Of a stretch of 64,000 bases of DNA, positions 1 to 9,909 are shown piece by piece. A model generated the notes under the pieces. That model had not been told where the DNA came from and made no database searches. It was given only the letters and a program-made list of their open reading frames with translations. This DNA is from Aldrovandia affinis (lineage: Eukaryota; Chordata; Actinopteri; Notacanthiformes; Halosauridae). The position numbers and the translations under genes are program-made. The stretch lies in NCBI GenBank assembly GCA_029706075.1, contig JAINUG010000108.1, positions 1,984,001-2,048,000 of the forward strand. The letters run 5' to 3'. Positions within the stretch are counted from its first letter, which is position 1. Every line of letters begins with the position of its first letter.

Positions 1-126
1 ACGCCATCCGCCGCCCCAACCTGATGCTTTCTAACCATTCAGCCTATTGTTGCCTATTTAGATGATCTCACTACCACAGGAAGGGGGGGAACGACCCAAC
101 TTCATTCTGTGCTGTCCCCTCCCCAG

Positions 127-384
127 ATCACACTGAGCTGGAGACCATGTACCGCCAGTACAGCCAGTGTCGCTTCCAGTGGCTCTTCACCTATTGGCTT
201 TTCCGCCAGCCCGCCCCCTTCAACCGCCAGCTACGCTGCATCTACCTGCAGTGGTGCAAGCACAGCAAGAGGAAGGTGGCGTTGTGGGGGGAGACCCTCT
301 GTGACGTCCGCTACCTGGCCCTGCTGCATCCCATCACCAGCGACTACTGGAGAGGGAAAGTGGCGCAGGGTGACGAGACCGTGG
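127..384 (+). CDS. Unidentified gene, internal coding exon 1 of 5 in the window
   Basis: Acceptor after a pyrimidine tract (cctccccag) and donor g|gtaagt. The open frame gives about 85 residues rich in aromatic and basic amino acids, including METMYRQ-like and YWLFRQ segments, CIYLQWCKHSKRK and HPITSDYWRGK. It starts with two bases of a split codon and ends with one base (G), which joins in frame to the exon at 1885. The dense W, Y, F and C content over an exon-sized stretch with proper splice sites, and the fact that all five exons chain with matching phases, support real coding sequence. I do not recognise the family. Upstream exons lie beyond the left edge, so the gene is partial at its 5' end. 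Confidence 0.75.
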
Positions 385-1884
385 GTAAGTCTGGATTTCA
401 CACGCTGGGTAATCGGGGGGATGGAAGGAAATGATCTGGTTGTATCCACCCTGCAATTCAGCGTACATTGGTCTTGAAACGGGTGGCATGATGATCCAGC
501 CACATGTCCTCTTGATGGCAAATTAGGCCATGGCAGAGGAACCCATTTCATAGGGATAGATGGAGCTTCTTGGAAGCACAATTGACACAAACCTACACAA
601 CTTTCCTTGTGTGTTAAATGTGTAACTGGCTCCTCGGGTATGAAGGGGAATTCTGGTGTATGCCATTAAAATTAATTTGGTGGCGTACTCCTTATCAACC
701 AAATGTTACCGCTTCCACTGCAATGCTGCACTGTGTTTTTGTTTTTCTGGCTGTATGAAATTGCCTCCTGTCACCTGGATATTTAGATTTAGATTTAGAT
801 TTCTTTTATTGTCATTGCACAGAGTACAACGAAATTGAGTGACAATCCTGATGGTACATTTACAATAACAAAGACAAAACACAACAGAACAGCAGAAACA
901 AATTCCGATTCTAAATATAAAATTAACATTAAATAAATCAATAAAATGAAATGTGAATTTACTGTTAAAGTTCAAAGTTACATTATTTTGATGAGATATT
1001 GCACTTCCAGATATTGCACATTTCCGAATTGCAGAGGCTCACTGTGGCAGAAGTGTAGTACAGTTAGGAGTATAAACATACAAACAAAAGTGCAGTAGTA
1101 ATGTAAACATATATGCAGTGTTCTGTAAGTGTAGGTGTTGCATAAATAGCATTTACACTGGTATGCTGTATATACCTACTTTCCACTTTGTTCACTATCG
1201 AAGACTGATGTGAATAAAATGTGACTAAACCAATGCTAGATTAGTTTTGCATCAGGAAATCTGAGAGGGAGGGGGGGAGGAATTATGCTTTGCATGTTAA
1301 GCTTTTTCTTAGACTTCCACTTGGTGAACCATAACTAATGTCATGAAGGGCAAAGCTCATGACATTGACATTAGTTAACTGCCTGAGGAAGACCAGTCTG
1401 GTTGAAACTCTTGAGCGTGACACTTGATTTGGGTACTATGAATTCTGTAGGCACTAAAGGGAAACTGGGATGCTGTACCACATTACCTAATGACTTGGTT
1501 GCTGAATGGAATTGCACCAGCTGTGGAAGAGTAATCATTTTGTAATTGCCATTTTATGCATGTCAATTCTCACAACATTTTTATTCTATAATTGTATTGG
1601 GCGCAGCGTGTGCTCGTGGTCTGGATGGTGGTATTCCAGATGTAGCCTACACTGCTCACTGCCTCGAGTTCATTCTTATCCTTGTATATCTGAAAGTATA
1701 TCAAATGGTGGCGCTTCATCATAGTTTACCTGCAAAGCAGGCCCAGTACAGTGGAGGCGTTCTGTAGTCTGCTCCTTCAGGTTGTAGCGACGACCTGTTG
1801 AGTTCAAGGCCATGATCAAATGACAGCGAGGCTCGTGCGGCTGTCAGCCTTTCATGTCAAGTGCCTGTCCTCCTGCCTTTTCAG
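385..1884. repeat. Intron with a dispersed fish repeat at about 783-1180
   Basis: The block starting with ttttattgtcattgcacag and acaacgaaattgag resembles a very common interspersed repeat of teleost genomes (recognised from memory, family name not certain). It starts after a short atttag triplication near 783-802. The rest of the intron shows no exon-like sequence, apart from a small hairpin near 1333-1366. Confidence 0.35.
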
Positions 1885-1976
1885 GAATTCAAACTGTGGA
1901 AAACTACTTCTCCATGTGCAAATCTCTGGTGGCCTGGATTTTGGGCCGCGACTGGGGCAGATTGAAACGCAAGAAG
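1885..1976 (+). CDS. Unidentified gene, coding exon 2 of 5
   Basis: Acceptor ccttttcag and donor aag|gtaag. It begins with GA, which completes the GGA glycine codon started by the previous exon, and ends on a codon boundary. The 30 whole codons contain QTVENYFSMCKSLVAW and the basic end GRDWGRLKRKK. The aromatic-basic composition matches the neighbouring exons. No domain is recognised. The helix-like amphipathic pattern followed by a lysine/arginine cluster is seen directly. Any role is unknown. Confidence 0.72.
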
Positions 1977-3301
1977 GTAAGTTTAATGCGCTTTAAATAC
2001 TGACTGACTGAGGCATGTGTTGACTGAGCGTAAATTTAACTGGAACTGTTTGCTCAATTTACTGGTTTACTTAAGTGCATATTTTTGATCTAGAATGTTT
2101 GTGTTTGTGCAGCTGCACCCTGTGCACAACGGGGTGTTCAGAGTTTGTTCACAAATGCTTTCATTTTTAACCGTTGACTGTTTTCATTATACGTACAGTA
2201 GTCTTGACATGGCTACTGTACATTATTTTAAATGGTTACACGTTGGGTGAAAAGTGGGTGTGCTGAACTTGAATCAATTAATCTGACCTGCATCCTATCT
2301 GACACTGTTCTGTCCATTGTGTGCAAGTGTCTGTGTGGGGTGGTAATCGATGCCCAAACTTGTATGCAGAAAGGTGTTAATTTCTCTGGTATTCCAGTAG
2401 TGTAGAATTTAACATTTTGCGTCTGCAGTTCATTAGCTCAATGTGAACGATTTCACAGGTCACAGCTTGAGCAGGCAACGGGAAGCTCCCTCTCCCCTGT
2501 AATGGCCCGCTAAGTGGATTAGAGACCTGTCAATGCATGTCCCCCTCAATTACCCTGCCTGTGTGAATGATCGGGTGGCTCCAGAATAAAGGGCAAATGC
2601 TCTCAAAAGAAGCCCTGTATCTTGAACTGTAATGTGTTTAAGGGTGCGATTGGGAATTGGGGTAATGTCATTAAATGTGCACAGAAATCCTTTGTGGGGC
2701 TTAGGAGTATTTTAGGTCTGGTCTGTTTGGGTTGTCTCTACAAGTTTGACAAAACGGATTTGTAGCTTAGCACATAGTAGTTTTAGTAGAAACCACCTTT
2801 CTTCACTCGATAAAAATGGTGCAGTGATCAGAGTGGAGCCTTTGGTGTTAATGCCCCTTCAGAACAAGTTTTGCATTTAACCTTTCACGTGCTTAAAAGT
2901 GTATTGTGAAAACCTTGTCTGTGTCTGTGCAAAAATCTGAAGAGACGTGGTAATTTGAGCATTCTGAAGGTGACTGATGTAACAAACCATTTAAACGAAG
3001 TACAAAGTGCAGACTGTAATTAACCGAGTTCCAAAGGTCCTTTGTGCTCTGACTGACCTTGGACAAATCTAAATCACATTGGAAGATTGACTGTCAGTCA
3101 ACAGCTTGCCAAAGGCTAATGCCACAAGTTGCATAGAAGCATGTGAAAAGCCTCACTATTTGATTCTTTATGTAGAGCTGGCAAGTTTGGTGTCCCGTCA
3201 TTTTGGGTGCATCACGTTGCTTGTGGGGTTGTGTTAATGCTAATGTTAATGCGGTGTTGAGGCTGCAGGTCGTGCTCATGCTTCGGTGTCGTGATCTGTA
3301 G
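1977..3301. other. Intron of the unidentified gene, nothing recognisable
   Basis: Unique-looking AT-rich sequence between two supported exons. No open frame with splice context, RNA gene or known repeat was seen. Confidence 0.4.
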
Positions 3302-3483
3302 GTGTACGAGGACACGCTGCAGGGGGTCTACAGACTACTGAAGCGGGACATTCACAATGTGCTGATTGAGCGCACTACGTTCTGGACGGTTGCCAAGATC
3401 CAAATGGCCCGGGTGTGTGCGCTGGAGGAAGCGGCTGCAAATTACGTCAACTGGAGAATAATCGAGACCCTGCCGTATTACAG
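3302..3483 (+). CDS. Unidentified gene, coding exon 3 of 5
   Basis: Acceptor at ctgtag and donor ttacag|gtgaac. It starts in phase 0 directly after the lysines of the preceding exon and leaves AG of a split codon. The 60 codons include YEDTLQGVYRLLKRDIHNV and YVNWRIIETLPYY. These heptad-like hydrophobic spacings suggest a bundle of amphipathic helices. There is no in-frame stop in the exon, and the translation looks strongly constrained. I do not recognise a named domain. Confidence 0.75.
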
Positions 3484-5271
3484 GTGAACCGTTCGCGAAG
3501 GCACCCGTTACTCGACTCGCTGCTCTGTGTTCACACCGAATGCTTTGATTGCACTTGGGGAGGGACTCTGGGGAAAGATCTGTGGACTGCTTGGTTTTTA
3601 AGAGTATCGCTGGCTGACTATGGAAGGGGTCTGGAAATCCATTATTTCCATGACCTGCTGGCATTTCTAAACCCCCTCCCCCCCACACACTTGGATGAGG
3701 TTTGGTTTAATGCAGAGATGAAACTCGCAGACCGGCAACACTAAAAATGCTGGCTCCTCTTATGAAAAGGTTTTTATTTTTGCTGGAGACCCTGAGTGGG
3801 GCTTAGGGTACCCTCCCTGACAGGGCTTTGAAGCCCAGGGAGAGTGCGGGGTGAGAATTGGGATATGGCTGGCAGCTTCAAACGCATCGCCTGTGGCGTG
3901 AAGCCAGAGCTCGTCTCTGCAGCGTTTTGAAGTGCGGGAAGACTTGGGCCCGGTCGAAAGGCAGACCGAACATGGGCCCAAAGTCGCCACGTACAGCAGA
4001 ATCCAGCCATGAGCACTGAGGGTTTTTTATTCTATTAAAATTGTGACTGCTGTTAAGATTGAGTTGAAGTGAATACCGACTGGTGGGCTCAATTTTATTT
4101 TTTCCCTTTGAGTACAAAAGCCTTGCACTTGTAAATTCCCTTTGTCACCCAGCTTGTAGTGTAGTTATTCAGTTGTGCTGCTGAAAGGTTGATTCTTTTG
4201 ATTATGGAGTCATTCATCTTGTTGTGACTCGGTGCAAATGTATATTCCACTGAACTTTTAGGAATGCTGTTTTTGATGCTTTTCTTCTGAGATTAATTTA
4301 TCTAGAAAGTGTTCCTTTGTGTTGGAAGAAAATGAACACCATGATATCTGTCATAAAATATGTTCCCTTCCAAAGGTTTGTTCAATGGGTTATATAGACA
4401 TTCAAAAATGTATTGAGGGTAAAATATTAATTATATTATATTAAATATAAATATTAATTTAAAGGGTTTTAAATATTTGGTCTAAAGCAAGGTAATCTCC
4501 TTTACAAACTTGTGACGATGCAATGGTGCAGAAGGGGATTATTTAAGGCACAAAATGTTTTTGCATTAACGCTCAATGTGCTTTTCAGCCTCGTATTTCT
4601 CTGAATTTGGAAATGTGGAATGCCCAGTTTGTATTTGTAGGCCCTTTCCAGGACTGCAATAGTAGCACAGCTTGTGCAAGAAGATTGCAGGTGCCTCATT
4701 GACCACTGATGTCTCTTGAGTGGGGAGTACCATGCTAAGTGAAGCCCTCCCTTTCTGGGTGAAGCTATGGCTAATTATGTGCAGGTGGCACTAGCATGGA
4801 ACTGCATGGAAAATAAGCGTGCTCTGGTGTAGCATCCTGCTAAATCACAAGTAGTGTGCTCATTGTTTTAATGAAAAGAGTAACTGGTATATATGTGTAG
4901 TTCAATCCCCACTCATTCGTGGGCCATTTTCTGTTTGACTCCCCTGATGTAAATTGGCCTCGATTTGAGTGGGTCGAAATATTGCTTGGTTTGTAAGCCA
5001 GATCACCTGCTGAAAGCTTGTTTAGCCAAAACCTGTTTATTAGGATCTCTGTCAACCCACAAAGGGGGTTAAGTCTTCAAAGTTGATCTGTATTTTTAAT
5101 TTGGCATATCCATGCAGGAGATTGGAGAAGGAAATGCACTACCCATATTAGGAGTGCCTTGGTTTTCTTAAGATTTTCTTGAAAGGAAAAATGAGAGGTT
5201 TGGGATAATGAGCCACTCTGGACTGTGCCTAAAGCCTCGGGCTACAGTTCTGAAGATTCTGTGTTTGTCAG
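3484..5271. other. Intron of the unidentified gene, nothing recognisable
   Basis: AT-rich intronic sequence. Short open frames here lack splice context and protein-like composition. An AT microsatellite-like patch occurs near 4425-4460. Confidence 0.4.
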
Positions 5272-5441
5272 ACTCTATCTAGTGTCGGGTAATGCGGTCT
5301 ACCTGGAGCACGTGAAAAGCTTCCTGCATCGGAAGAGGGTGATCCACAACTGGATCTACCAGGAGGAGAACGCCTGGATCCGACAACTGCTCTCAGACGA
5401 GCTGTACTCTCTGCTGGAGTACGACACCAAGATTTCCCAAG
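5272..5441 (+). CDS. Unidentified gene, coding exon 4 of 5
   Basis: Preferred acceptor is the pyrimidine-rich tgtgtttgtcag. An alternative acceptor at ctacag (5247) also keeps the phase and would add eight residues. Donor is caag|gtaac. One base completes the split arginine codon, and one G is left for the next exon. The product includes AVYLEHVKSFLHRKRV and QEENAWIRQLLSDELYSLLE, again helix-rich and charged. Phase agreement on both sides makes coding status likely. The exact acceptor is the main uncertainty. Confidence 0.72.
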
Positions 5442-6028
5442 GTAACAATTCTACCCTGCCACACCACAAAAATCCTGCATGCTGCGTTTTGTCGTTGCTT
5501 GTATTTAGCCAGTGTTTTGGGCAATCTTTTTTCTCACCCATGTCCTCATACAAGACAAGGGAGGATTTGAGTTATCTTAGACAACTGTGTGGTCCTGTAT
5601 AGCCTAGTATCAAGTCCCTTGTGTCCATTTGTTCATTGTTTGTCAAGGATCTGCTTCCTTTATAGTATACCTTTGAAAAGGGCAATGGGAGTACTTTTGG
5701 TGCATGCTCAGTATTGAATGTTTGTGCAGTGATTTGGGCTCCAGTGAGGCGGTCCAGCTACTCTTGACGTTGATTAGTCCTCTACAAATGCTATTCATCA
5801 GTTGGCGCACCGTGACCGAACCTTCAAATACAATTTCTGTCTGGCACTCTGTTTCGCCGTCAGTGTTCCGGTTCACGGAGTATCGAATGGACATGTCTTG
5901 TAAACATGTTTGGGAGCGGGTTGCGGAGAGATGGAGTGCCTTGCTCCAGCTCGTCGCCTCTGCCTCAGTCTTTCCAATCCCTCCGTTCTCCCTCTTGTAT
6001 GATGAGCTTCTCTACCTTTCTGTGGTTC

Positions 6029-6172
6029 TCTGTGGCTCAGTTGGTAGAGCACAGCGTTGGCAAGGCTTAGGTTGTGGGTTCAATCCCCACTGGGGCCACA
6101 TATACTGAAAAATGTATGCATTCACTACTGTAAGTCGCTTTGGATAAAAGCGTCTGCTAAATGGCGTATATT
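6029..6172 (+). repeat. tRNA-derived SINE, family B (L2-type tail)
   Basis: The tRNA-like head contains A-box (tggctcagttggtagagcac) and B-box (ggttcaatccc) elements. It is followed by the ccacatatactgaaaaatg body and the tail gtcgctttggataaaagcg tctgctaaatgg. Other copies lie at 19990-20143, 30682-30822 and 51268-51414. It sits in the last intron of the unnamed gene. Confidence 0.8.
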
Positions 6173-6224
6173 TTTCTGTAGGTGTCCTCCATGTTTTAAC
6201 ACTCTTTCCTCTTTCTCTCTCTAG

Positions 6225-6403
6225 AGTCTCTCCACGGAGACTCCCTGGCGGCCCAGCTGAGTCGGGTGATCTGGCTGTACCTGCACTCGGGCCAGCAGCC
6301 CTACATGGAGGCGGTGAAGGGGCTGGTGCAGCAGTGTGCTGAGGTTAGCCTGGGGTACTACGCCACCCTCGCGCATGGGAGCTTCGTTCAGCCAGTCGGC
6401 TGA
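6225..6403 (+). CDS. Unidentified gene, terminal coding exon with stop codon
   Basis: A strong pyrimidine tract (ctttctctctctag) precedes the exon. AG completes the GAG codon from the previous exon. The frame runs through VIWLYLHSGQQPYMEAVKG and GYYATLAHGSFVQPVG to TGA at 6401-6403. The five exons (127-384, 1885-1976, 3302-3483, 5272-5441, 6225-6403) total 881 bases. After the two-base partial first codon this is exactly 293 codons including the stop, so the model is internally consistent. I found no signal peptide, transmembrane helix or recognisable motif, and the protein family remains unassigned. Confidence 0.75.
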
Positions 6404-7190
6404 GGCTCCGACCGGGACCAGAACTGTGAAACGCACCCAAACCCATTAGTCTTGAGGCAACTCTTGACTACTGCACCTTGTTTCTAAAACAATATATGGT
6501 GCAAATCGGGGGGTGAACTTTATCCTGTTCCAGGGATTTTAAATGTAGCGTCTGCCCACCCAAGAACTCAACGTGGATTTTTCAAATTTTTTGTAAAAAG
6601 GTGAATTTTACTCGCTCCCTTGCCAGTACAAGTAGTTAATATTGGAAGGGTTTTTAAAACTTTTTTAGATTCATTTTAAGGTGTTTTAATTTTATATTTA
6701 ACAAGAATTCATATAATTCAAGAATGAATGTTGAATTGTGGGTTTTCTAGCCATTGGGGGAGGGGGGATATGTGCAATAGAAAGGGCATCTTGTTTGCCA
6801 CATGATGCAGTCACATTGTAAATGTATTGCGGTCATTTAGATTTTTCAGATGCAGTTGTATGACTTGCCTTGTAAGAATGTGTTCCCTTTTAGTTGCTCA
6901 TGCTCTAGGTATTGAACAAGCCGGTCTGTGTGTGCTGTGTGTAAACTACTAATGATTTGAATAACACTTTTTATTGCTTTTAATTGAGTATGGATTGCTA
7001 CCAGAATACTGTGCATAACATTTAAGCAATTAATTGCTTTATCACCCTTGCTTTATATGCTCAGAAGTGAATGTCACAAAGTACTTTGTTAGCAGATGCA
7101 ATGTGATTATTTTCTAAACCAGAGCCACACATTTGTAATGCCACTCGACTCCACTGTATGGTCAATAAATCACAATTCAATGAGTGTATT
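6404..7190 (+). other. Probable 3' UTR of the unidentified plus-strand gene
   Basis: AT-rich sequence follows the TGA at 6403. A canonical AATAAA lies at about 7164-7169, and no other gene or recognisable repeat intervenes. The end position is inferred from that signal and could be earlier or later. Confidence 0.45.
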
Positions 7191-8339
7191 CTGTATGTGT
7201 TTGAATGTATCCTGTAGGTGCCAAGCTAATACATTACATTTTTAAAAGACTACAATTTTCAATGTTTTTTGTCCAGCCCGATAAGGTGGGCTAAAAGGCC
7301 AGAACTGAAAATCGGTGACCGATGCAAAGGCAGGACTCATTTGGTTGAGGCACATTTGATTTTTGAAATGTGTACCTTCACTTTATGCTTGTATTTTTCT
7401 GTGTAGGGAAGGAAGGCTGTGAAAATAGGGGATGCATGCATGTTGATGCTGTGATTGCAAGAGATTGGGAAATTTTGAACATGATTTGGCTGTTTTTCCC
7501 ATTGGAGCAAACAGGCCCCATTCCTTATTACCATTTCACTCGTCTGCAGATTTTATGACTTCAGTCCCATCAGTGTCTTGACATGTCTGCGACTCTCTCT
7601 GAAGGCTTCTGTTCATTTTACAGGCCAGACAACCTGGCCTTTTCTTTCTCTGCCACGCTCAAACATTCCCTCTGAACATTGTCCAATTAGAGCTGACATC
7701 TGAGTTTTCTTTGAAACCGCAAGGGAAGAGTGACGCACTGAAAAACGGGCAAATGCAGTAACCACTGACTTCCCCCCCCCTGAGTCGTTTGCTTCTCGAA
7801 GACTTCCCTTGGGTATAGTATGGACAGGTTTGAGTGTTGGCAATTACGTTCCACTAAGATGTCTGGAGAGGGATGCAGAAAAATGTGCTCTGTGTCATTG
7901 GCTTTTCTGTTCTGTCATTTTGGTACGTGTCTAATTCAATTTACCTTACCTTTCAGGAAGGGTGGAGGGTTCTTATAGCCAACATCCATCCATACCATCC
8001 TGTAGCCATCTTCCAATTTACAGTTGAAGCGAAGTAGGGTTTGACTTAGACCAGCAGTATTCGCTCTTGCTATTGAAGAGTGTCTGGCTTGTCACCCTGT
8101 GGTTCTCCCAAGAGCACGAATGAACATCACTGGCTTGGGTACTTGAACAGTACTAGGAAGGAAGGCCTGGTTGCTACAGGAAGTGGGGTTGTTGGGCCAG
8201 TAGGGGGCACTTGTCCCAGTGTGAAATCCAATTGTTTGGGATACTGTGCTGTAGGAGGTGCGGTCCTTTGGATGACCTGTAAACCGAAGCCTTGACTCAC
8301 TGCGGTCATTAACTCCCAAGCCCTCATCCTCCCACTCTA
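7191..8339. other. Intergenic stretch, nothing recognised
   Basis: Lies between the end of the unnamed gene and the THAP element. No supported exon, RNA gene or known repeat was seen. Confidence 0.4.
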
Positions 8340-9291
8340 CAATTCACCCTTCGCTAAGACCCCACGCCCCGAAACGCAGACTGGCCAATCACAGTGCAGC
8401 ACAGGACAGGCTCCGACAGAGGTCCGACAGTTCATGGCGGCGCTTCGTTGGCTCCCGACGGAAAAGTTTCAGATTTTCTTCATTTTCGAGCTGGTTTTGT
8501 GGACTTTTAGCTAGTTATGGTTAAACGTTGTGCCTGGGGCACTTGTAACAGTGACACTCGTTACCCGGAGAGGTTGGAAGGAGATGTATGTTTTTTTTTT
8601 CCCTTTCCAAAACCAAAATCAAACCCTGAAAAGTGTAGGCTGTGGATAAGGCTATGTGGATGTCCTCATACCCAGTTGAACACCTCAAAGATCAACAAGC
8701 ACAGCTTTGTCTGCTCCAAGGTAAGTAATTACTCTTATCAACCCTAAAATAATGTTATGCTGTTGTTATCAGATGTTAGCTGGTTAACCTAAATTATCGT
8801 GAGATGGGCGCAGAAACCTGTGGAGCTAACCAGAGTAATGTCGTTACAGCACACTATAGGCTACTAATGTTACGTTAGTTAGCTAATGCTAGCTAACTTA
8901 CTACTGAATGTAGTTATATAGGCCTACTGCTTTTGCTTTTTAATGATTGTAATAGTGAATAGAGACCTACCCAGCTTTACAGGAACAGTGTTGCTCCTTA
9001 ATGTCGTTGTCCTGTCTCAATTGCCAGGTGATACGGTGGTTCACTTTTACTCTGATCCGTTGGCTTTAGCTTCTATCTTTTTTTTATTTTTTATGTGATT
9101 TTGTTGCTGAGTCAGTTTGACATCCTGAATATATCCTTCAAATGCATATTGTAGACCCTTCTGTCTGAAATCACTTTTTCGTTTTTCAAAAAATTTGACA
9201 ATATTTCTCCAGGGAGTGCAGTTAGCGACAGTGGGAGCGCCATGCTGGCTCCGAAAGCTTGACAGGCGGGCCTTAGCGAAGGGTGAATTGC
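8340..9291 (+). mobile_element. Inverted-repeat element carrying a THAP-domain exon
   Basis: The sequence caattcacccttcgctaag at 8340-8358 recurs as an exact reverse complement at about 9273-9291. The next bases still match imperfectly. A THAP-type zinc-finger exon lies between them. P-element-like and Kolobok transposons are known to encode THAP proteins, so a deleted DNA transposon is the likely reading. I found no target-site duplication next to the repeats, so they may not be the true element ends. Confidence 0.5.
8517..8721 (+). pseudogene. THAP-domain first exon, probably transposon-derived
   Basis: ATG at 8517 opens a frame beginning MVKRCAWGTC, which has the start-proximal C-x4-C pair of the THAP zinc finger. 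It runs through FPFPKPKSN and WIRLCG to SFVCSK, where a donor (aag|gtaagt) interrupts. The C-x2-H half of the C2CH ligand set would be completed by a histidine in the next exon. THAP domains are DNA-binding zinc fingers found in host regulators and in P-element and Kolobok transposases. No downstream catalytic exon is visible before the second inverted repeat, so this appears to be a stranded domain rather than a full gene. Confidence 0.55.
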
Positions 9292-9496
9292 TTTCCTTCA
9301 ATCCTTTGCTTTCCCGAACCAACTGAATTTCACTCCAAATGGTAGTTCTCGGATCTCCCAGGTTAAATGTTAAAATGCATTCATAAACCTACCTTTCACC
9401 TTTTACCGGACATTTGTATAATACTAATCATAACCCTGCATGACAAGTGAAATTGGCACTTTTACAAGACATTCTGCTCTTTGTTTTGTTTCAGAT

Positions 9497-9826
9497 TTTA
9501 TCCCATTTTTCTCCCAATTTGGTAGCCAATTAGACCCGCTATTTTTATGTCAATCCCCCCCTAGTAATGTGGGTTTGTTGCCGTAGTCCTGCGACCGGTA
9601 GTGACGAAGGTGAAGTAACGCCTCCTCCGAGACGGCACTCGCCAAGCCGTCGACCGTTACCTGGTAGTACAGGGCACTCTTATGTGCAGCGAACGTCCTG
9701 TCGGCTTCCCTCCCCCCTCCCTGGGGCGGACAGCCTGGTGGCACTCCCGGGCCAGAGCCGACCCCAGTCTCCATGGCCGGTGTCGGACGTTGTAACCACT
9801 GGACCACGCGCGAGGCCCACATTCTG
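9497..9826 (-). repeat. SINE-like element, family C
   Basis: On the minus strand it begins with a tRNA-like head (gcgtggtccagtggttacaa) and ends with the AT-rich tail that reads ctcccaatttggtagccaat on the plus strand. A closely related copy lies at 62215-62535. 3'-end fragments occur at about 31975-32110, 54728-54850 and 56300-56385. It lies between the THAP element and the putative CEP85L polyadenylation site. Confidence 0.6.
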
Positions 9827-9909
9827 CTCTTGAACTAAATTGGAACTGCTTACTTTAAATGGATCTGTTAATACGACCTGGAAATTTGACTCAACAATTG
9901 AACAATTCA

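Noticed and set aside
6029-6110. Possible tRNA genes (A-box and B-box motifs here and at several other places)
   Set aside because: Each is followed by a SINE body and the L2-type tail, and they do not form a clear complete cloverleaf, so they are SINE heads.
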